From: Trissonchulus latispiculum
Lineage: Eukaryota > Nematoda > Enoplea > Enoplida > Ironidae
DNA: 64,000 bases
Direction of reading: 5' to 3'
Assembly (NCBI GenBank): GCA_030248195.1
Contig: JASAND010020630.1
Span: 1-64,000, forward strand
The notes under the pieces were generated by a model. The model saw only the letters and a list, made by a program, of their open reading frames with translations, had not been told where the DNA came from and did no database searches. Numbering within the stretch: position 1 is the first letter of the stretch; each line of letters begins with the position of its first letter. A program made the translations under genes and the position numbers. Positions 57,350 through 64,000 of this stretch are shown here, in pieces.

Positions 57350-59520
57350 GTTGCCTATTTTTGTCTTAAAAGGAACATCAAAGGAACTATTTAGTTTACT
57401 GTCTAAGAAATCCTTTTGTTTCCTATTCTTTCTTTAATTCTGAACTTAGACTTGGTCAACATCAATACTTTGAATTTGAGATAAATTCTCGAATTGCTTG
57501 ATCAACATTTGTCTAGGTGCTGTTTCCTTGTTGTTCCCTTCTCGTTTCTGAAAAAAGAAATTTTATATTCTTTTTTTGGTTCTTTTCTGCCCGAAACTAA
57601 GTTTCGGATGTTCCCTATTTTTGTCTTAAAAGGAACATCAAAGGAACTATTTAGTTAACTTTCTAAGTGTTTCTTTTGTTTCCTTTTCTTTCTTTTATTC
57701 TGAACTTAGGCTTGGTGATCATTAATACTTTGAATTCGAGATTTAACACTGATTTTACATGTAAATTCTCGAATTGCTTGATCAACATTCGTCAAGGTGG
57801 TTTTTCCGTCTTGTTCCCGTCACGTTTTTGAAAAAAGAAGTTTTATTTTCTTTTTTTGGTTCTTTTTTGTCCAAAACTAAGTTTCGGATGTTCCCCATTT
57901 TTCTCTTAAAAAGAACATCAAAGGAACTATGTACTTTATTTTCTAAGTGTTTCTTTTGTTTCCTTTTCTTTCTCTAATTCTGAACTTAGGCTTGGTGATC
58001 GTCAATACTTTGAATTCGAGATTTAACACTGATTTTACGTGTAAATTCTCGAATTGCATGATCAACATTCGTCAAGGTGGTTTTTCCGTCTTGTTCCCTT
58101 CACGTTTTTGAAAAAAGAAATTTTATTTTCTTTTATTTGGTTCTTTTTTGTCCGAAACTAAGTTTCGGATGTTCCCTATTTTTCTCTTAAAAAGAACATC
58201 AAAGGAACTATTTACTTTATTTTCTAAGTGTTTCTTTTGTTTCCTTTTCTTTCTCTGATTCTGAACTTAGGCTTGGTGATCGTCAATACTTTGAATTCGA
58301 GATTTAACACTGATTTTACGTGTAAATTCTCGAATTGCCTGATCAACATTCGTCAAGGTGGTTTTTCCGTCTTGTTCCCGTCACGTTTTTGAAAAAAGAA
58401 AGTTTTTTTTCTTTTTTTCGTTCTTTTTTGTCCGAAACTAAGTTTCGGATGTTCCCTATTTTTCTCTTAAAAGGAACATCAAAGGAACTATTTACTTTAT
58501 TTTCTAAGTGTTTCTTTTGTTTCCTTTTCTTTCTCTAATTCTGAACTTAGGCTTGGTGATCGTCAATACTTTGAATTCGAGATTTAACACTGATTTTACG
58601 TGTAAATTCTCGAATTGCCTGATCAACATTCGTCAAGGTGGTTTTTCCGTCTTGTTCCCGTCACGTTTTTGAAAAAAGAAATTTTATTTTCTTTTTTTGG
58701 TTCTTTTTGTCCGAAACTAAGTTTCGGATGTTCCCTATTTTTCGCTTAAAAGGAACATCAAAGGAACTATTTACTTCACTTTGTAAGTATTTCTTTTGTT
58801 TCCTTTTCTTTCTCTAATTCTGAACTTTTGAAAAAAGAAATTTTATATTCTTCTTTTGGTTCTTTTCTGTCCGAAACTAAGTTTCAGATGTTCGCTATTT
58901 TTGTCTTAAAAGGAACATCAAAGGAACTATCCAGTTGGCGCTGTTTCCGTGTTGTTCCCGTCACGTTTTTGAAAAAAAAAGAAATTTTACTTTCTTTTTT
59001 GGTTCTTTTCTCTCCGAAACTAGTTTCGGGTGTTGCCTATTTTTGTCTTAAAAGGAACATCAAAGGAACTATTTAGTTTACTTTCTAAGTGTTTCTTTTG
59101 TTTCCTATTCTTTCTTTTATTCTGAACTTAGACTTTAGTCAAGATCAATACTTTGAATTCGGATTTACCACGAATTGCTTGATCAACATTGTCTAGGTGC
59201 TGTTTCCTTTTGTTTTTCCCTTCTCGTTTCTGAAAAAAGAAATTTTATATTCTTTTTTTGGTTCTTTTCTGTCCGAAACTAAGTTTCGGATGTTCCCTAT
59301 TTTTGACTAAAAGGAACATCAAAGGAACTACCTAGTTAACTTTCTAAGTGTTTCTTTTGTTTCCTTTTCCTTTGATTTTATTCTGAACTTGACTTGGTGA
59401 TCATTAATACTTTGAATTCGAGATTTAACACTGATTTTACATGTAAATTCTCGAATTGCTTGATCAAGATGCGTCAAGGTGTTGTTTCCGTGTTGTTGCC
59501 GCAGTCGCGTTTTTTCAATC
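57350..59520 (+). repeat. Forward tandem array, about 280-bp unit
   Basis: The marker GTCAAGGTGG occurs at 57791, 58071, 58352 and 58632, giving periods of 280, 281 and 280. Each unit contains the near-palindrome TCCGAAACTAAGTTTCGGA, then GATGTTCC...GGAACATC and AAAGGAACTA. Outer and inner units are more diverged or truncated. Confidence 0.95.
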
Positions 59521-59639
59521 AAGAAATTTTCAGGAACTTGTAGTTTATCCTAGTGAAGTAAGTGAGTTTACGATTGATTTCTTAAAAGGACATAAGGATT
59601 ATCTATTTATCTGAAAGCCTAAAAGTTATAAAGAATAAA

Positions 59640-61735
59640 GCCGTTTATTCTTTATAACTTTAGGAACAGTTTCAGAATAAACTAGATAATTCCTTTTATG
59701 TTCCTTTTAAGAAAACAATAGTAAACTTCTGACACTTACTTTCACAACGACTTAGAAATTAAACTACATAGTTCCTTTGATGTTCCTTTGATTAGATTAG
59801 AAAAGAACCAAAAAAGAATAAAATTTCGTTTTCAAAAACACGACGGGAACAACACGCAAACAACACCTTGACGCATGTTGATCAAGCAATTGGAGAATTT
59901 ACACGTAAAATCAGTGTTAAATCGCGAATTCAAAGTATTGATGATCACCAAGGCAAAATTAAGAATCAAAGGAAGGAAACAAAAGAAACTTAGAAAGAAA
60001 ACTAGGTAGTTCCTTTGATGTTCTTTTTTTAGTCATAAGAATAGGGAACATCCGAAACTTAGTTTCGGACAGAAAAGAAACAAAAAAGAAAATAAAATTT
60101 CTTTTTGAAAAACGCGACGGGAACAAGACGGAAACAACACCTTGACGCATGTTGAGTGTTAAATCTCGAATTCAAAGTATTGATCATCACTAAAGCTAAA
60201 TTCAAAATAAAAGAAAGAAAAGGAAACAAAAGAAACACTTAGAAAATAGACTACATAGTTGTTTTGATGTTCCTTTTAAGACAAGAATAAGGAACATCCG
60301 AAATGACGGGAACAACACGGAAACAGCACCAACTGGATAGGTCCTTTGATGTTCCTTTTAAGACAAAAATAGCGAACATCTGAAACTTAGTTTCGGACAG
60401 AAAAGAACCAAAAAAGAATATAAAATTTCTTTTTTCAAAAGTTCAGAATTAAAGAAAGAAAAGGAAACAAAAGAAACACTTACAAAGTGAAGTAAATAGT
60501 TCCTTTGATGTTCCTGTTAAGAGAAAAATAGGGAACATCCTAAACTTAGTTTCGGAGAAAAAAGAACCAAAAAAAAGAAAATAAAATTTCTTTTTTCAAA
60601 AACGTGACGGGAACAAGACGGAAAAACCACCTTGACGAATGTTGATCAGGCAATTTGAGAATTTACACGTAAAATCAGTGTTAAATCTCGAATTCAAAGT
60701 ATTGACGATCACCAAGCCTAAGTTCAGAATTAGAGAAAGAAAAGGAAACAAAAGAAACACTTAGAAAATAAAGTAAATAGTTCCTTTGATGTTCCTTTTA
60801 AGAGAAAAATAGGGAACATCCGAAACTTAGTTTCGGACAAAAAAGAACCAAAAAAAGAAAATAAAATTTCTTTTTTCAAAAACGTGACGGGAACAAGACG
60901 GAAAAACCACCTTGACGAATGTTGATCAGGCAATTCGAGAATTTACACGTAAAATCAGTGTTAAATCTCGAATTCAAGATATTGACGATCACCAAGCCTA
61001 AGTTCAGAATTAGAGAAAGAAAAGGAAGCAAAAGAAACACTTAGAAAATAAAGTAAATAGTTCCTTTGATGTTCTTTTTAAGAGAAAAATAGGGAACATC
61101 CGAAACTTAGTTTCGGACAAAAAAGAACCAAAAAAAAATAAAATTTCTTTTTTCAAAAACGTGACGGGAACAAGACGGAAAAACCACCTTGACGAATGTT
61201 GATCAGGCAATTCGAGAATTTACACGCAAAATCAGTGTTAAATCTCGAATTCAAAGTATTGACGATCACCAAGCCTAAGTTCAGAATTAGAGAAAGAAAA
61301 CGAAACAAAAGAAACACTTAGAAAATAAAGTACGTAGTTCCTTTGATGTTCTTTTTAAGAGAAAAATAGGGAACATCCGAAACTTAGTTTCGGACAAAAA
61401 AGAACCAAAAAAAGAAAATAAAATTTCTTTTTTCAAAAACGTGACGGGAACAAGACGAAAAAACCACCTTGACGAATGTTGATCAAGCAATTCGAGAATT
61501 TACACGTAAAATCAGTGTTAAATCTCGAATTCAACGTATTGACGATCACCAAGCCTAAGTTCAGAATTAGAGAAAGAAAAGGAAACAAAAGAAACACTTA
61601 GAAAGTAAAGTAAATAGTTCCTTTGATGTTCCTTTTAGGAGAAAAATAGGAAACATCCGAAACTTAGTTTCGGACAAAAAAGAACCAAAAAAAGAAAATA
61701 AAATTTCTTTTTTCAAAAACGTGACGGGGTTTAGG
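59640..61735 (-). repeat. Reversed tandem array, about 280-bp unit
   Basis: GTGACGG markers at 60604, 60884, 61161, 61441 and 61721 give periods 280, 277, 280 and 280. Same unit as the forward array, inverted. Confidence 0.95.
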
Positions 61736-61737
61736 GA

Positions 61738-61874
61738 ACATTATGTATTTTAAATTGAAGTTACCCTTAATGTAATGTTTGTATCGTCCCTCCTCCTTTA
61801 TATATATGAGCCACGATGAGGTCCCGGCCCCGGCCCCGATAGTGGCTGCCCCGGTGCACCATCTCTAATATATG

Positions 61875-61905
<31 letters not shown>
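61738..61905. repeat. GC-rich insert with TA repeats, mirrored at 63075-63240
   Basis: Contains GAGCCACGATGAGGTCCC, a CCGGCCCCGG block, GGTGCACCATCTCTA and a TATATA tract. The whole block is present in inverse orientation at 63075-63240. GGTGCACCATCTCTA resembles a hAT terminus. Confidence 0.85.
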
Positions 61906-61910
<5 letters not shown>

Positions 61911-62454
61911 TAGATAACCCAAGGCAGCATGAGAATGGTAAAGAACTAAAGAAAGTCAAACGCAAGAGGACATTATTTTTTCATTCCAAACTTAATCTTT
62001 ATTTTACTTGATTTATTTTATTATTTTAGCACTGTATAGAAACAGACATGCGAAAGTCCAGGGATGATAGAAGACGAACTTCGGAAAGACGAAAAAGAAG
62101 AAAAAATGAAAAAACATTTTTTGCTTTTGTTTTTGTTATGCATACTTGAATAAAAACTCATGAACTGATAAATTGCAAATTAGATAGAAGTAAATATATC
62201 AAATGAAACCAACTTATACTACGCAACTAAATAGGAAGGAGAGGCCATATTAATAGACAAGGCCTGTATTAAAACAAGTCTTAGTAAGCGACACACAAAA
62301 GAGGCGCCCAACTGTGGCTGCAAAAGTCGCAACTAGAGCTGGTGAATTCAGTTCAGCACACTTCTACGTGGACATGATCTGTAGAAAATAGGAATCTGGA
62401 TAAGTCGAATCAGCAGCCACATTCATCATTCTGTTATCTAAATACTTTACGGGC

Positions 62455-62860
62455 GTAGGTTAACTTGGGGGATATAGCGGGTTCAAGTCCCCCCCTCTCC
62501 CCAGCAAGGACAAGGCACAAGCCCTACCGCCGTGTAGGGCACAAGATAAGAAAAAAATGGGGCTAGTAAGCAGAAATGGCATGAAAAATAGGTTTTCAAA
62601 CCAAAATACCAATACATTTCTGGTTTCGCCGTAGCCGGGAATTTTTTACCGAAATTTCTTGTTTTTCGATAAAATTTTCTTCATCGATCAAAATTCTGAA
62701 CTTTTTGAAAATAATTGATTGAAAATTGACAATTTTGTTGCAATTTATTAAAACTGCGAATTGATGTTGCTGTTAACGTTCATTTATGCTCATGGTATAA
62801 GAGCATAATTTTTCTTGGGACACGTCCCCAAGGATCCGACTGACGTTGATGCATGTTTAC
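62455..62860. mobile_element. Family A element, decayed third copy
   Basis: GTAGGTTAACTTGGGGG, GACAAGGCACAAGCCC, CTGGTTTCGCCGTAGCCGGG and CACGTCCCCAAGG follow the order of the 28132 and 55221 copies. Target duplication no longer visible. Confidence 0.65.
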
Positions 62861-62949
62861 AGGACAGCGCAATTTGCACTGTATATTTCAGATTTCGAAG
62901 CTCCGAAAAATGAAGTCAGAGAAAAAGTGCCCACTGAGGCTTTGAAGGG

Positions 62950-63064
62950 ATAAAGTACTGAATCAAGTAAAATAAAGATTAAGTTTGGAATGAAAAAAAT
63001 AATGTCCTCTTGCGTTTGACTTTCTTTAGTTCTTTACCATTCTCATGCTGCCTTGGGTTATCTA

Positions 63065-63098
<34 letters not shown>

Positions 63099-64000
63099 CA
63101 TATATTAGAGATGGTGCACCGGGGCAGCCACTATCGGGGCCGGGGGCCGGGACCTCATCGTGGCTCATATATATAAAGGAGGAGGGACGATACAAACATT
63201 ACATTAAGGGTAACTTCAATTTAAAATACATAATGTTCCCTAAACCCCGTCACGTTTTTGAAAAAAAGAAATTTTATTTTCTTTTTTTGGTTCTTTTTGT
63301 CCGAAACTAAGTTTCGGATGTTTCCTATTTTTCTCCTAAAAGGAACATCAAAGGAACTATTTACTTTACTTTCTAAGTGTTTCTTTTGTTTCCTTTTCTT
63401 TCTCTAATTCTGAACTTAGGCTTGGTGATCGTCAATACGTTGAATTCGAGATTTAACACTGATTTTACGTGTAAATTCTCGAATTGCTTGATCAACATTC
63501 GTCAAGGTGGTTTTTTTCGTCTTGTTCCCGTCACGTTTTTGAAAAAAGAAATTTTATTTTCTTTTTTGGTTCTTTTTTGTCCGAAACTAAGTTTCGGATG
63601 TTCCCTATTTTTCTCTTAAAAAGAACATCAAAGGAACTACGTACTTTATTTTCTAAGTGTTTCTTTTGTTTCGTTTTCTTTCTCTAATTCTGAACTTAGG
63701 CTTGGTGATCGTCAATACTTTGAATTCGAGATTTAACACTGATTTTGCGTGTAAATTCTCGAATTGCCTGATCAACATTCGTCAAGGTGGTTTTTCCGTC
63801 TTGTTCCCGTCACGTTTTTGAAAAAAGAAATTTTATTTTTTTTTGGTTCTATTTTGTCCTAAACTAAGTTTCGAGATGTTCCCTATTTTTTCTTAAAAAG
63901 AACATCAAAGGAACTATTTACTTTATTTTCCCAAGTGTTTCTTTTGCTTCCCTTTTCTTTCTCTCTAATTCTGAACTTAGGCTTGGTGATCGTCAATATC
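62950..64000 (+). repeat. Third arm: terminal arm part, insert and forward array, continuing past the window
   Basis: 62960-63060 repeats the inner arm (CTTTACCATTCTCATGCTGC), 63075-63240 the GC-rich insert, and from 63245 the 280-bp array (CACG markers at 63251, 63532 and 63811). It is the mirror image of 61720-61990, making a second palindrome centred near 62480. Confidence 0.93.

Larger units (their letters stand above)
56939..62314. mobile_element. 5.4-kb palindrome with terminal arms and opposing tandem arrays
   Basis: The ends are inverted: CAGTTTGGCGCCTCTTTTGT at 56939 faces its complement ending at 62314. Arms of about 400 bp continue inward (for example CTTTACCATTCTCATGCTGC at about 57310 versus its complement near 61930). 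Inside, tandem repeats of about 280 bp run forward (57350-59520) then reversed (59640-61735). They meet at a hairpin at 59620-59663 (AAAGTTATAAAGAATAAA, GCCG, complement). The right arm holds an extra 165 bp (61738-61905). No protein of any known transposase is seen. Long inverted arms made of tandem repeats recall Foldback-type elements. Confidence 0.85.

Noticed and set aside
56939..62314. CRISPR-like array
   Set aside because: Units are 280 bp with no unique spacers, in a eukaryotic context with introns and SINEs.
57774..63687. Repeated 60-67-residue open frames (ending FCFLFFL) in the tandem arrays
   Set aside because: They recur once per 280-bp unit in both arrays and change frame with single-base differences. 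They are a by-product of the repeat, not a protein family.

Overview
This window looks like nuclear DNA of an invertebrate animal. It is AT-rich and gene-poor, its genes are split by long introns, and much of the rest is transposon debris. Animal-type evidence includes a kringle exon, a three-finger (Ly6/uPAR) GPI-type protein built from phase-1 exons, a seven-transmembrane receptor, hAT, Harbinger and mariner-type MITEs, tRNA-derived SINEs and a 28S rRNA fragment broken at the R2 target site. The phylum cannot be fixed from this sequence alone. Gene models were assembled by hand from splice signals and codon phase.

Layout. 1-771: Ty3/gypsy integrase remnant, running into a foldback element (722-1260). 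2861-8819: minus-strand LTR element with gag and protease but no reverse transcriptase or integrase found. 8820-19560: mostly non-genic, with a 728-bp MITE, an 80-bp palindrome, a Harbinger-type MITE and a hAT-type MITE. 19565-22308: a head-to-head pair, a possible gustatory-receptor-like first exon (minus) and an intronless chemoreceptor-like GPCR (plus). 25792-26436: secreted, tail-anchored reading frame broken by one TGA. 27326-33405: minus-strand secreted or GPI-type genes with TEs in their introns. 37094-45268 (plus): an alanine-aminotransferase-like gene that has lost key residues. 45379-52279 (minus): a five-exon gene for a secreted kringle protein with six DUF5648-like repeats, tail-to-tail with the previous gene. 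52936-54606: 28S rRNA pieces around an R2-site insertion, followed by two direct copies of a tRNA-derived SINE. 56637-56920 (plus): promoter and signal-peptide exon of another secreted-protein gene plus a decayed copy of that exon. 56939-64000: nested palindromes made of about 280-bp tandem repeats.

How the genes relate. The clearest theme is secreted or surface proteins whose first exon encodes only a signal peptide and ends in phase 1 (52279, 33405, 56703). This is the arrangement expected for exon shuffling of extracellular modules. The kringle exon is itself phase 1-1. The two receptor-like reading frames fit a chemosensory cluster. The most unusual DNA is the palindromic array at the right end and the 28S/R2-site composite.
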